From Gordonia sp. X0973 (GTDB lineage: Bacteria > Actinomycetota > Actinomycetes > Mycobacteriales > Mycobacteriaceae): DNA of 64,000 nucleotides. Both the position numbers and the translations under genes were made by a program. Numbering within the stretch: position 1 is the stretch's first letter; the number at the start of each line of letters is the position of its first letter. The stretch covers positions 124,001 through 188,000 of the forward strand of contig NZ_CP054691.1 of assembly GCF_013348785.1 (NCBI RefSeq). The letters run 5' to 3'. A model generated the notes under the pieces. That model did no database searches. It was not told the origin of the DNA and was given only the letters and a program-made list of their open reading frames with translations. Positions 38,663-46,629 of the stretch are shown here, piece after piece.

Positions 38663-39373
38663 CTACTTCGCGTTCGCGGCGCTCCCCGGAATCGCGTAGA
38701 CGTCGACGTAGTCCTGGCCGGTCTTCGCCCGGATCGCCCGCATCATCTCGTCGGTGGCGGCGCGGATCTTCTCGTGGTCGTCGGGACCGATGCCGCTCAG
38801 GTCCATCGCGGGGAGGATGTCGATCCGCACCCGGCTCTTCCAGAAGTTGCGCAGCGTCCGATTGTCGGTGCCGGTCAACGCGATCGGCACGATCGGCGTA
38901 CCGGTGGCCACCGCGACGCGCATGGCACCGGTCTTGCCCTTGTGCATCGCGCCGTTGGGCGAGCGGGTGCCCTCCGGATGGATTCCCCAGGCGCCGCCGC
39001 CCTCGACGATCTTCGTCGCGGCCGTGATCGCCGGCGACGACGCGTCGCCGCCGCTGCGGTCGACCGGGATCTGGCCCATGCCGCTGAAGAAGATCTTCTT
39101 CAGCCGCCCGCGCAGCCCTGGCTGGGTGAAGTAGTCCGACTTGGCGAGGAACATCACCGGCCGCCGCGCGCACTGCACCACGTAGAAGGAATCGCTGATC
39201 GCGAGGTGGTTGGCGGCCAGGATCACCGGTCCCTTGCGCGGGATGTTCGCGCGGCCGGTGGTCTTCGGGCGTCCCCAGACGAAGAGGAACGGGCCGATCA
39301 ACAGGTGGCGGGCGACCCGGTATCGGAAGGCGGCTCGCAGATCGCTGATGGACATGTTCTCAGGGTCTACCAC
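38663..39373 (-). CDS. 1-acylglycerol-3-phosphate acyltransferase (PlsC-like)
   Basis: 236 aa from GTG 39373, or 230 aa from ATG 39355. It has the acyltransferase motifs NHLAISD (H-x4-D) and EGTRS, with FLAKSDYF and GQIPVDR between them. It probably acylates lysophosphatidic acid or a glycolipid at the inner membrane face. It is divergent from the gtrA gene; the two start codons are about 15 bases apart, so their promoters overlap. Confidence 0.88.
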   Translation of the reverse strand: MVDPENMSISDLRAAFRYRVARHLLIGPFLFVWGRPKTTGRANIPRKGPVILAANHLAISDSFYVVQCARRPVMFLAKSDYFTQPGLRGRLKKIFFSGMGQIPVDRSGGDASSPAITAATKIVEGGGAWGIHPEGTRSPNGAMHKGKTGAMRVAVATGTPIVPIALTGTDNRTLRNFWKSRVRIDILPAMDLSGIGPDDHEKIRAATDEMMRAIRAKTGQDYVDVYAIPGSAANAK

Positions 39374-39374
39374 T

Positions 39375-39380
39375 TAAGGT
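39375..39380 (+). promoter_or_regulatory. TANNNT -10 hexamer for a leaderless gtrA transcript
   Basis: TAAGGT ends seven bases before GTG 39388. It also overlaps the first codons of the divergent acyltransferase gene if that gene starts at 39373. Confidence 0.45.
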
Positions 39381-39387
39381 GGTCTGC

Positions 39388-39888
39388 GTGCCTGATTCTG
39401 TGAACCCCGACGATGTCTTCCCCGAGGGGAGCGCCCACGACCCGCATATCCCGACGCCGGTCGAGTTGCCCGTCGGCGCGGAGGAGATGTCCGACGACGT
39501 CGATCTGAAGACGGCGATCTTCCGCTTCGTCGTCACCGGCGCCGGCTCGGCCGTCCTCGACTTCGGGCTGACGATGCTGCTGCAGCGCGGCCTGGGCTGG
39601 GACCCCGCCTTCGCCAAGGCGCTGGGGTTCATCCTCGGCACCACCACCGCCTACCTGATCAACCGGCGCTGGACCTTCAAGGCCGAGCCGAGCGCCGCCC
39701 GGTTCGTCGCCGTCATGGTCCTCTACCTCGTGACCTTCGCCGTCCAGGTCGGCATCTACGCCGTTCTCGAGCACGTCTGGTCGTCGTCGAATTGGCTCGT
39801 CTCGGCGCTGTCCTTCGTCATCGCGCAGGGCACGGCGACCGTCATCAACTTCGTCGTGCAGCGCGCGGTGATCTTCAAGATGCGCTAG
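39388..39888 (+). CDS. GtrA-family membrane protein (Rv3789 type)
   Basis: 166 aa with four hydrophobic helices and the GtrA block AYLINRRWTFK. The homolog Rv3789, next to dprE1 in M. tuberculosis, has been proposed to be a DPA transporter or, alternatively, a protein that recruits AftA. I use GTG 39388, which fits the upstream hexamer; a GTG at 39379 is possible. A 40-residue acidic N-terminus precedes the first helix. The gene converges on the SDR gene, with 7 bases between stops. Confidence 0.88.
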   Translation: MPDSVNPDDVFPEGSAHDPHIPTPVELPVGAEEMSDDVDLKTAIFRFVVTGAGSAVLDFGLTMLLQRGLGWDPAFAKALGFILGTTTAYLINRRWTFKAEPSAARFVAVMVLYLVTFAVQVGIYAVLEHVWSSSNWLVSALSFVIAQGTATVINFVVQRAVIFKMR

Positions 39889-39895
39889 CCGCGCA

Positions 39896-40645
39896 TCAAC
39901 TCGACGGCGCGTTGAACGGGACCGTCGCGGTGAGCCCGCCGTCGACGGGGTATTCGCCGCCGGTGCAGTAGGAACTCTCGTCGGAGGCCAGGAACAGCAC
40001 CAGGTTGGTGATCTCGGCGGGGTCCGCCGCGCGCCCCAGCGGCGTCTGCAAGAAGGTCTCGGGGATGCCCGCGGCCATGTCGGTGCGGGCCTGCGCCGGG
40101 TGGATCGAGTTGCACCGGATGTTGTGTGGTGCGAGTTCGACGGCCACCGACTTGGTGAGACCGCGGATCGCGAACTTCGTCGCGCAGTAGCCGTGCGTGC
40201 CGACGGATCCCAGCATCCCGGAGATCGACGAGGTGTTCACGATCGAGCCGCCGTTGCCCGCCGCGATCATCGGATCGGCGACGGCGCGGCAGCCGAGGAA
40301 GGTCCCGGTCAGGTTGATCGCGACGATGCGATCCCATTCGCCGAGGTCGAAGGAGCCGATCAGCCCGCCGTTCTGGATGCCGGCGTTGTTGACGAGGACC
40401 GTCGGGGTGCCGAACTTGTCGGTCGTCGTCGCAACGGTCTTCGCCCACGAGTCGGCGGAGGTCACGTCGAGTTCGGTGAACTCGACCGCGTCGCCGAGTT
40501 CGGCTGCCAGGGCCAGCCCCTCGTCGACGAGGATGTCGCCGACGACGACGCGGGCGCCCTCCTCGACGAATCGCCGCGCGTGCGAGGCGCCCAGTCCGCG
40601 GGCCCCGCCGCTGATGATCGCGACCTTGCCGTCGAGACGCCCCAT
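39896..40645 (-). CDS. Short-chain dehydrogenase, 3-alpha/20-beta-hydroxysteroid dehydrogenase-like
   Basis: 249-aa classical SDR: ISGGARGLG cofactor loop, NNAG, serine in NTSSISG, and YCATK. D39 region (VGDILVDEG) favours NAD. The closest family I recognise is actinobacterial 3alpha(20beta)-hydroxysteroid dehydrogenase. Its ATG overlaps the upstream oxidoreductase stop (ATGA), so the two form an operon, and a KstR-like operator precedes it. Together this suggests a role in steroid or related isoprenoid catabolism; the substrate is inferred. Confidence 0.87.
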   Translation of the reverse strand: MGRLDGKVAIISGGARGLGASHARRFVEEGARVVVGDILVDEGLALAAELGDAVEFTELDVTSADSWAKTVATTTDKFGTPTVLVNNAGIQNGGLIGSFDLGEWDRIVAINLTGTFLGCRAVADPMIAAGNGGSIVNTSSISGMLGSVGTHGYCATKFAIRGLTKSVAVELAPHNIRCNSIHPAQARTDMAAGIPETFLQTPLGRAADPAEITNLVLFLASDESSYCTGGEYPVDGGLTATVPFNAPSS

Positions 40646-41523
40646 CAGCCGTTCACCTTCGCGATGATGTTCTCCCCGTACCAGTTCAGGTGGTCGATCT
40701 TCGTCTGCAACGGTTGGTCGTCGGCGCCCATGACGTAGGGCATGCGGAAGCCGACGATGACGTCGGTGATCCCCTTGTCCTCCAACCGTTTACACCCGTC
40801 GACGGTGTAGGCGTCCATCGAGATGACGTGGATCTCGAAGGGGTCGTTCTCCTTGCCCTCGGCCTTGCGGATCGCGGCGATCTTTCCCAGCAGCTCGTCG
40901 AGTTCCTCCGGCGGACCGCCCCCGTGCATCCACCCGTCGCCGCGCCGGACCGCGCGCTTGAGTGCCAGGTCGGCGTGGCCGCCGACGAGCAGCGGGATGT
41001 GTTCGGTGGGGGCCGGGCTCATCTTGATCTTCGGGATGTCGTAGAACTCGCCGTGGAACTCGAAGTACTCGCCGGTCTCCAGGCCCTTGATGATGTCCAT
41101 GCACTCGTCCATCCGCTTACCGCGGCGGGCGAAGTCGACGCCCATGATCTCGTAGTCCTCCGGCCACGGGCTGGTGCCGACGCCGAGTGCGAGCCGGTTG
41201 TTCGTCAGGTACGCCACCGACATGGCCTGCTTGGCGACGAGGGCGGGCGGTCGGATGGGCAGCTTCACCACGAACGGGGTGAACCGGATCTTCGACGTGA
41301 CGGCGCCGAGTGCGGCCGCCTGGATGAAGGTTTCGATGAAGGCCTTGCCCTCGAGGAACTCGCGGTTGCCGTCGGGGGTGTAGGGATACTTCGCGTCGGA
41401 TTGCTCCGGATAGGCCACGGAATCGGGAATCGTCATCCCGTCGTATCCGGCGGCCTCGGCGGCCTGCGCGAGCGGCGCGTAGTAGGCGGGGTCGGTCATC
41501 GCCTCGGCGAACGTGAACCGCAT
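40645..41523 (-). CDS. LLM-class F420-dependent oxidoreductase
   Basis: 292 aa with the luciferase-like fold: MTIPDSVAYPEQ, RFTPFVVKLPIRPP, NRLALGVGTSPWPEDYEIMG and LLVGGHADLALKRA. GAGGAG lies seven bases before ATG 41523. A small hairpin (GGGGAA/TTCCCC, 41534-41552) precedes the ribosome site, and a perfect KstR-like palindrome is centred about 41 bp upstream of the start. It is first in a two-gene operon with an SDR. F420 enzymes under KstR are known in the mycobacterial cholesterol regulon, so a steroid redox step is plausible. Confidence 0.86.
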   Translation of the reverse strand: MRFTFAEAMTDPAYYAPLAQAAEAAGYDGMTIPDSVAYPEQSDAKYPYTPDGNREFLEGKAFIETFIQAAALGAVTSKIRFTPFVVKLPIRPPALVAKQAMSVAYLTNNRLALGVGTSPWPEDYEIMGVDFARRGKRMDECMDIIKGLETGEYFEFHGEFYDIPKIKMSPAPTEHIPLLVGGHADLALKRAVRRGDGWMHGGGPPEELDELLGKIAAIRKAEGKENDPFEIHVISMDAYTVDGCKRLEDKGITDVIVGFRMPYVMGADDQPLQTKIDHLNWYGENIIAKVNG

Positions 41524-41556
41524 GATGCTCCTCGGGGAATCGGCGTTTCCCCAAGA

Positions 41557-41572
41557 CTAGAACATGTTCTAG
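41557..41572. promoter_or_regulatory. KstR-like operator palindrome
   Basis: CTAGAACATGTTCTAG is a perfect 16-bp palindrome. Its inner 14 bases fit the published KstR motif TNNAACNNGTTNNA exactly. It sits 33-49 bp upstream of the oxidoreductase/SDR operon. KstR is the TetR-type repressor of cholesterol catabolism, released by a steroid-CoA ligand. Confidence 0.75.
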
Positions 41573-41656
41573 TTCTGTGGCCCGCTTTCCCGTCCGCCGG
41601 GCTCGACGACGGGGCGACGCCGCGCCTGCGACGCGACCACGTCTACCGGGGGGGCG

Positions 41657-42046
41657 TCAGCCCCAGGAACACACGCTGTTGACGCGGGAGACCCATCCGC
41701 CACCGATCTCGTCGATCGCGGCGCGTTTGGCCGCGGCATGGCTCGGCGCATTCCAGGCCCGACCGACTTCGGTGCGGCCGTAGGTGAACCGATAGGCGAC
41801 GGCTCCGCAGGAGTCGTGGAAGGTGAAGTAGCCGCATCCCGGGCCGCAGCGGCGCATCGCCTCGCGGATCGCGGGCCCCGGGGTGGCCGAACCGTATCCG
41901 CCTCCGGCCCGGCCGTAGCGGTTCCAGGCGATGGCTCCCCAGGTGCCCGCCGCTTGGGCGTGCGGAACTGCCGCGGGCACCAGGGTGACACCGGTCGCGA
42001 GGGCCCCGGTGACGCCGATTGCTGCGAGTAAACGTCGAATTGCCAT
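41657..42046 (-). CDS. Small secreted DUF4189-domain protein
   Basis: 129 aa. A signal peptide ends near AQA-AG. The mature part begins WGAIAWNRYGRAGGGYG and contains paired cysteines (CGPGCGY, DSCGAV, VNSVCSWG), the pattern of DUF4189 proteins common in exported proteins of this order. Function unknown. It stands alone between the KstR-type operon and glfT1, 26 bases from the glfT1 stop. Confidence 0.82.
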   Translation of the reverse strand: MAIRRLLAAIGVTGALATGVTLVPAAVPHAQAAGTWGAIAWNRYGRAGGGYGSATPGPAIREAMRRCGPGCGYFTFHDSCGAVAYRFTYGRTEVGRAWNAPSHAAAKRAAIDEIGGGWVSRVNSVCSWG

Positions 42047-42072
42047 GCGCGGATTCTATTGGATTCGGGCTG

Positions 42073-42996
42073 CTAGGGCCGGTCGAACCGCTCGGTCCGG
42101 CCGAGCTTGCGCAGTCGCAGCCATTCCCGGAATCCGGCGACGTCATGCTGCTGGACCAGGAAGAACCAGGCGAACCGGGCGTACTCCTGCGGCAGCAGCT
42201 TGCGCATCCCGGGCTGGGCCATCAGGTAGCCGCGGTTGCGGTAGGTGAAGTACCGCTTCGCCTCGTTGTCCGGGTATTGCGTGTGCATCCGGCCACGCAG
42301 GATCGGGCGGAACTCGTCGCTGCCGTCCGGGTGCAGATAGGCGGTGGTCAGGCAGGTGCCGAAGGCGATCCCCGAACGCGCCAACCGCCGGTGCATCTCC
42401 ACCTCGTCGCCGCGGACGAACAACCGCAGATCCGGGACGCCGACCTTGTCGATCGTGTCGGCGGCGAACAGCGCTCCGTTCATCAACGACGCGATGCCGG
42501 GCAGCAGGTCGTCGGAGGAGTCCTCGCCCGGTGCGAACAGTTCCGACCGCTTGCGCCGCCACACCAATCCGCGGCGCAGCGGGAAGGCGAGCGCATCGGG
42601 ATCGTCGATATTGGCGACGACGGGTGACACCTCGCCCAGGCCGTGCCGATGCGCGCAGTCGAGCAGCGTCGCGAGGACGTCGGGGCCCTCGGGCCGCCCG
42701 TCGTCGTCGGCGCACCACACCCAGTCGGCGCCGAGCGCGAGCGCGTACAACATGCCCAACGCGAAGCCGCCGGCCCCGCCCAGGTTGTGCTTCGACCCCA
42801 GGTAGGTGGTCGGGATGCCGAGGGAGGCGACGTGATCGGCGACCACCTGCTCGTCGGCGTTGTCCACGACGACGAGGTGGTCGACCGGGCGCGACTGGTC
42901 GGCGATGATCGCCGTCGACGCCTGGAGGAGTTCGGCGCGGCGATGGGTCACGATGACCGCGACGACGCGCTCGCGCGAGCGGTCCGGTGCGGTCAC
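42073..42996 (-). CDS. glfT1: Galactofuranosyltransferase GlfT1
   Basis: 307-aa GT2-family enzyme that adds the first galactofuranose residues to the decaprenyl-linked rhamnosyl-GlcNAc primer. GT-A elements: VVAVIVTHRRAELL, VVVDNAD, GGAGGFALGM, and the metal-binding WCADDDGRPEG; RGDEVEMHRRL is the likely acceptor-site block. The open frame continues upstream through the ABC gene, but GTG 42996 overlaps the wzt stop (GTGA) and is the real start. Order wzm-wzt-glfT1 resembles Rv3783-Rv3781-Rv3782. Confidence 0.92.
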   Translation of the reverse strand: MTAPDRSRERVVAVIVTHRRAELLQASTAIIADQSRPVDHLVVVDNADEQVVADHVASLGIPTTYLGSKHNLGGAGGFALGMLYALALGADWVWCADDDGRPEGPDVLATLLDCAHRHGLGEVSPVVANIDDPDALAFPLRRGLVWRRKRSELFAPGEDSSDDLLPGIASLMNGALFAADTIDKVGVPDLRLFVRGDEVEMHRRLARSGIAFGTCLTTAYLHPDGSDEFRPILRGRMHTQYPDNEAKRYFTYRNRGYLMAQPGMRKLLPQEYARFAWFFLVQQHDVAGFREWLRLRKLGRTERFDRP

Positions 42997-43886
42997 TCGC
43001 CAGCCTCCATGCGGGCCAGCGTCTTGCGCACCTGGGCGGCGGCGTCCGGGCCCTCGTAGGCGCCGACGACCTCCTCGATCCCGCCCTCCATCTTGATCTC
43101 GCCCTTGTCGATCCACAGCGCGCGGTCGCACAGCTGGGCCAGGAACTCGTTGGAGTGGCTCGCGAAGACGAGGATGCCCGAGCGCTCGACCAGCGCCTGC
43201 AACCGCACCCTGGCCTTGCGCATGAAGTCGGCGTCGACGGCGCCGATCCCCTCGTCGAGAATCAGGATCTCCGGGTCGATGCTGGTGACGACGCCCAGCG
43301 CCAGGCGCACGCGCATGCCGGTGGAGTAGGTGCGCAGCGGCATCTGCAGGTGATCGCCGAGCTCGGTGAACTCGACGATGTCGTCGGTCTTGGCCAGCAT
43401 CTCCTTGCGCGACATGCCCAGGAACATGCCGCGGATGATGATGTTCTCGTATCCGGAGATCTCCGGGTCCATGCCGACGCCGAGGTCGAAGACGGGGGCC
43501 ACGCGGCCGCGCACCCGGCAGGAACCGCGCGTCGGCTCGTAGATGCCCGAGAGCAGACGCAGCAGCGTCGACTTGCCCGCGCCGTTGTGCCCGACGAGGC
43601 CGACGCGGTCGCCGTGCTCGAGGTGCAGGTCGATGTTGCGCAGCGCCTCGACCATCGGCACACCCGAGTCCGAGGCCCCGATGACGCCGCCGGCGCGACC
43701 GAGCACCGACTTCTTGAACGAGCGGGTCTTCGCGTCGAAGATCGGGAAGTCGACGCAGGCGTCCCACGCGTCGACGCGGACGTCGGAGGCGTCGACGATG
43801 CTGTTCTTGGAGCGGGCGCCGTAGACGGGGCGCTCGGGCAACGCCTTGCCGGTCTCGGGCTGCGGTACGGGTTGGTGCTCGGACAC
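42993..43886 (-). CDS. wzt: Galactan ABC exporter, ATP-binding protein (Wzt/RfbE, Rv3781 type)
   Basis: 297 aa. Walker A GHNGAGKST, signature block YSTGMRVRLALG (degenerate, as in this subfamily), Walker B EILILDEGIG and switch H in FASHSNEF. An ~85-residue N-terminal extension precedes the core. GTG 43886 follows AGGAG by five bases. With the permease it is proposed to flip lipid-linked galactan across the membrane. The frame is open for 750 bases further upstream as an artefact of high GC. Confidence 0.9.
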   Translation of the reverse strand: MSEHQPVPQPETGKALPERPVYGARSKNSIVDASDVRVDAWDACVDFPIFDAKTRSFKKSVLGRAGGVIGASDSGVPMVEALRNIDLHLEHGDRVGLVGHNGAGKSTLLRLLSGIYEPTRGSCRVRGRVAPVFDLGVGMDPEISGYENIIIRGMFLGMSRKEMLAKTDDIVEFTELGDHLQMPLRTYSTGMRVRLALGVVTSIDPEILILDEGIGAVDADFMRKARVRLQALVERSGILVFASHSNEFLAQLCDRALWIDKGEIKMEGGIEEVVGAYEGPDAAAQVRKTLARMEAGE

Positions 43887-43894
43887 TTCGACTC

Positions 43895-44752
43895 CTAAAC
43901 CCAGTACGCCACGCGTGAGCGGTAGTTGCGCATGATGACCATCGCCACCAGGCAGCCGATCGCGGTGCACCCGAGCACGACGAGCCAGTGGTAGAACTCC
44001 ACGTGCTCGCCGAGCAGCGGGGCGCGCCCGATCTCGATGTAGTGGTACAGCGGGTTGAGTTCGACGAGCTTGGTCCGCGTGCCCATGCTCTGCTTCATCG
44101 TCGGCGTGATCATCCAGATGATCGGCGTCATGAAGAAGACCAGCTGCACGATGGTCGACATCAGCTGCGAGATGTCGCGGAAGCGGGTGGAGAGGATGCC
44201 GAACACGATGGTGATCCACACGGCGTTGAGGATGTAGAGCGCCATCGCCGGGAAGAACAGCAGCGCCTCCCAGCTGATCTTCGGCCGGAAGACGGCCAAC
44301 ACGATGAGATAGATGACGACGTTGTGCGCGAAAATGATCAGCTGCCGCCACACGACGCGATAGACGTGCACGCTCACCGGCGCCGGGAGCTGCTTGATCA
44401 AGCCCTCGTTGGTGGAGAACACGACGGTGCCCTCCAGGATCGACATCTGGATGAAGTTCCAGAAGATCAGACCGAGGGTGATGTACGGCAGGAAGGTCGA
44501 ATACGGAACGCCGATCAGCTTGCCGTACAGCAGGCCCATGGAGATGGCCATGACGCCGGTCGCGATGGTGATCCACAGCGGTCCCAGCAGCGAGCGGCGG
44601 TAGCGCTGCTTGATGTCGGTCCACCCCAGGTGCAGCCACAACTCCCAGTTGTAGAGCCCGTCGATGAGGTCGGCGAACCCGCGACGAAACGTGCGGGAGT
44701 CCGACGACTCCGGCGGGGGCGGGATCACCCGCTCGTTGAGTGAGGCAGACAC
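43895..44752 (-). CDS. wzm: Galactan ABC exporter, permease (Wzm/RfbD, Rv3783 type)
   Basis: 285-aa ABC-2-type permease with six predicted helices; WTDIKQRYRRSLLGPLW near the N-terminus is the typical interfacial motif of polysaccharide exporters. GTG 44752 has TATCCT eight bases upstream and no ribosome site, suggesting a leaderless mRNA that begins the wzm-wzt-glfT1 operon. It lies eight bases from wzt. Confidence 0.92.
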   Translation of the reverse strand: MSASLNERVIPPPPESSDSRTFRRGFADLIDGLYNWELWLHLGWTDIKQRYRRSLLGPLWITIATGVMAISMGLLYGKLIGVPYSTFLPYITLGLIFWNFIQMSILEGTVVFSTNEGLIKQLPAPVSVHVYRVVWRQLIIFAHNVVIYLIVLAVFRPKISWEALLFFPAMALYILNAVWITIVFGILSTRFRDISQLMSTIVQLVFFMTPIIWMITPTMKQSMGTRTKLVELNPLYHYIEIGRAPLLGEHVEFYHWLVVLGCTAIGCLVAMVIMRNYRSRVAYWV

Positions 44753-44760
44753 GGGTTATC

Positions 44761-44766
44761 AGGATA
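44761..44766 (-). promoter_or_regulatory. TANNNT -10 hexamer for a leaderless wzm transcript
   Basis: TATCCT on the - strand ends eight bases before GTG 44752. Confidence 0.5.
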
Positions 44767-44772
44767 CAGCCG

Positions 44773-45306
44773 CTAGAGGTACTGCCCCTGCCCCGGCGGG
44801 TGGGCCTGAGGTCCGGCCGGTCCGGGCAGCGCTCCCTGGCGCATCTGCTCCAGTTGCGCGCGGGCCGCCATCTGCTGGGCGAACAGTGCGGTCTGGATGC
44901 CGTGGAACAGTCCCTCGAGCCAGCCGACCAGCTGCGCCTGCGCGATGCGCAGCTCCGCGTCGGAGGGGGTGGCGTCGTCGGTGAAGGGCAGTGCCAGCCG
45001 CTCCAGTTCCTCGCGGAGTTCCGGGGCCAGGCCGTCCTCGAGTTCGCGGATCGACGACTGGTGGATGTCGCGCAGGCGGTTGCGCGATGCCTCGTCGAGC
45101 GGGGCGGCCTTCACCTCCTCCAGGAGCTGTTTGATCATCGTGCCGATGCGCATGACCTTGGCCGGTTGCTCGACCATGTCGGCAACCGTCGAGGAGTCGT
45201 CGCCCGGATTCTCGCCCCCGTTGCCCACGACGATGATCTGCTGTGGGGCATCTGGGTCGTCCGGGGAGGGGAGGGGGTTTCCGAAGCCGTGACTCATGCC
45301 GACCAT
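44773..45306 (-). CDS. bpa: Bacterial proteasome activator Bpa (PafE, Rv3780)
   Basis: 177 aa from ATG 45306 (174 from ATG 45297). The central block VEQPAKVMRIGTMIKQLLEE and the run through WLEGLFHGIQTALFAQQMAA match Rv3780 almost residue for residue. The C-terminus is GQYL, the motif that docks into the alpha-ring pockets of the 20S proteasome and opens its gate without ATP. Bpa forms a dodecameric ring and delivers unfolded substrates. It is conserved at this place in mycobacteria although it has no obvious link to wall synthesis. Confidence 0.95.
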   Translation of the reverse strand: MVGMSHGFGNPLPSPDDPDAPQQIIVVGNGGENPGDDSSTVADMVEQPAKVMRIGTMIKQLLEEVKAAPLDEASRNRLRDIHQSSIRELEDGLAPELREELERLALPFTDDATPSDAELRIAQAQLVGWLEGLFHGIQTALFAQQMAARAQLEQMRQGALPGPAGPQAHPPGQGQYL

Positions 45307-45334
45307 TGTGTCAGGAGTCGTCGTGGGGTGCGGT

Positions 45335-45340
45335 TATCGT
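45335..45340 (+). promoter_or_regulatory. TANNNT -10 hexamer for a leaderless class-V-like transcript
   Basis: TATCGT ends seven bases before ATG 45348. The 41 bases between bpa and this gene hold both divergent promoters. Confidence 0.45.
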
Positions 45341-45347
45341 TACTGGC

Positions 45348-46544
45348 ATGCCGTTCGACGTCGCCCATGCCAGGGGGCTGTTCCCCGTGTTGGGCGACGG
45401 TTGGATCCGCCTCGATCCGCAGGCCGGGATGCCCATTCCGGCGTCGGTCTCGATGGCGGTTTCCTCGGGTTTTCGTGAACTGACGAGTGACCCGGGCACC
45501 TTCAATCCGGCCTCGCGCACCGCGGCCGAGGCACTGGTCGCGGCGCGTCGGGCGGTTGCCGACCTGGTCAAGGGCGATCCGGCCGGCGTGGTGATCGGGC
45601 CGTCGGCGGCGCATCTGGTGTCGCTGCTCGCCGACTCCTTCGGCGCCCAGTCGTGGTGGGGCACCGAGGTCGTCCTGTCCCGCGACAGTGATCCCGCCAA
45701 CATCGGCCCCTGGGAGCGTCGAGCCGTGGCGTCGGGGGCCCGTGTCCGCTGGGCCGACGTCGACATCGAGACCGGGACGGTTCCGGTGGAGCAGTACACC
45801 GAGGCGATCCGCGAGGCGACCAAGGTGGTGGCCGCACCGCTCGGCTCGTCGACGACCGGGGCGGTGACCGATCTGGCGCAGGTGAGCGGCAAGGCGCACG
45901 CGGTCGGGGCGCTGTTCGTCGTCGACGCGACGGCCGCCGCGCCGTATCTCCCCCTCGACATCGCCGACTCGGGGGCCGACGTGATGATCGTCTCGGCCCA
46001 CCGCTGGGGCGGGCCGCGGTTGGCGGCGATGGTGTTCACCGACCCGGCGCGCATCGACCGGCTCGACCGGATCGCCCTCGACCCGCGCGCCACCGGTCCG
46101 GCACGTCTGGAGCTGGAACCCCCGGCGGGCGGACTCTTGGCCGGGTTGGTGGCCTCCGTCGAGCATCTCGCCGGGCTCGACGAAGCGGTGCTGGGGAAGC
46201 GTCGCCGCCGGTTGGGCACCTCGATGGACGGGCTGTACGAATACCTCCAGCGGCTCGACTTCTACCTGGTGAACTCGCTGCAGAGCCTGTCGGCGGTGCG
46301 GGTGTACGGCGTCACCGAGCAGCGCATCCCGATCGTCAGCTTCATGGTCGACGGGGTGCCGGCCGAGCAAGTCGTGAGCCGACTCGCGGGCAACGGCGTG
46401 CGCGCGCTGGCGAATCTGCCCAGTGCCGCGCTGGAGCGGATCGGCGTCGGCGACGAGGGTGGCGCGGTCACCGTCGGCCTCGGTCCGTACTCGACGCCGT
46501 ACGAGGTCGACCATCTGGTGCGCACACTCGGGTCCCTCGCCTGA
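45348..46544 (+). CDS. Class V aminotransferase-fold protein (Rv3778c type) lacking the PLP lysine
   Basis: 398 aa of the cysteine desulfurase/kynureninase fold: FNPASRTAAEALVAARRAVADL, PLGSSTTGAV, FVVDATAAAPYLPLDI. At the place where the family has S-x-H-K it reads SAHRWGGPRL, so H218 is followed by R219, not the Schiff-base lysine. ATG 45348 is preferred over a longer frame. The mycobacterial homolog Rv3778c sits at the same place and is also poorly characterised. It may be a non-PLP or regulatory paralog; catalytic desulfurase activity is unlikely. Confidence 0.85.
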   Translation: MPFDVAHARGLFPVLGDGWIRLDPQAGMPIPASVSMAVSSGFRELTSDPGTFNPASRTAAEALVAARRAVADLVKGDPAGVVIGPSAAHLVSLLADSFGAQSWWGTEVVLSRDSDPANIGPWERRAVASGARVRWADVDIETGTVPVEQYTEAIREATKVVAAPLGSSTTGAVTDLAQVSGKAHAVGALFVVDATAAAPYLPLDIADSGADVMIVSAHRWGGPRLAAMVFTDPARIDRLDRIALDPRATGPARLELEPPAGGLLAGLVASVEHLAGLDEAVLGKRRRRLGTSMDGLYEYLQRLDFYLVNSLQSLSAVRVYGVTEQRIPIVSFMVDGVPAEQVVSRLAGNGVRALANLPSAALERIGVGDEGGAVTVGLGPYSTPYEVDHLVRTLGSLA

Positions 46545-46593
46545 CAAGGGGTTGCCCGGCGCCAAACCGGGTCGGTTGTCCGGCCGACGCTTG

Positions 46594-46611
46594 TATTATT
46601 GCGAACTGCAA
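46594..46611 (+). promoter_or_regulatory. Promoter and possible autoregulatory site of the marR-pnuC-nadR operon
   Basis: TATTAT (46594-46599) is a strong -10, in an AT-rich spot. It runs into TTGCGAACTGCAA (46599-46611), an imperfect inverted repeat (TTGC...GCAA) of the kind bound by MarR proteins. A repressor here would block transcription initiation of its own operon. Inference from pattern only. Confidence 0.45.
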
Positions 46612-46629
46612 ACGAGATGGAATGGGCGG

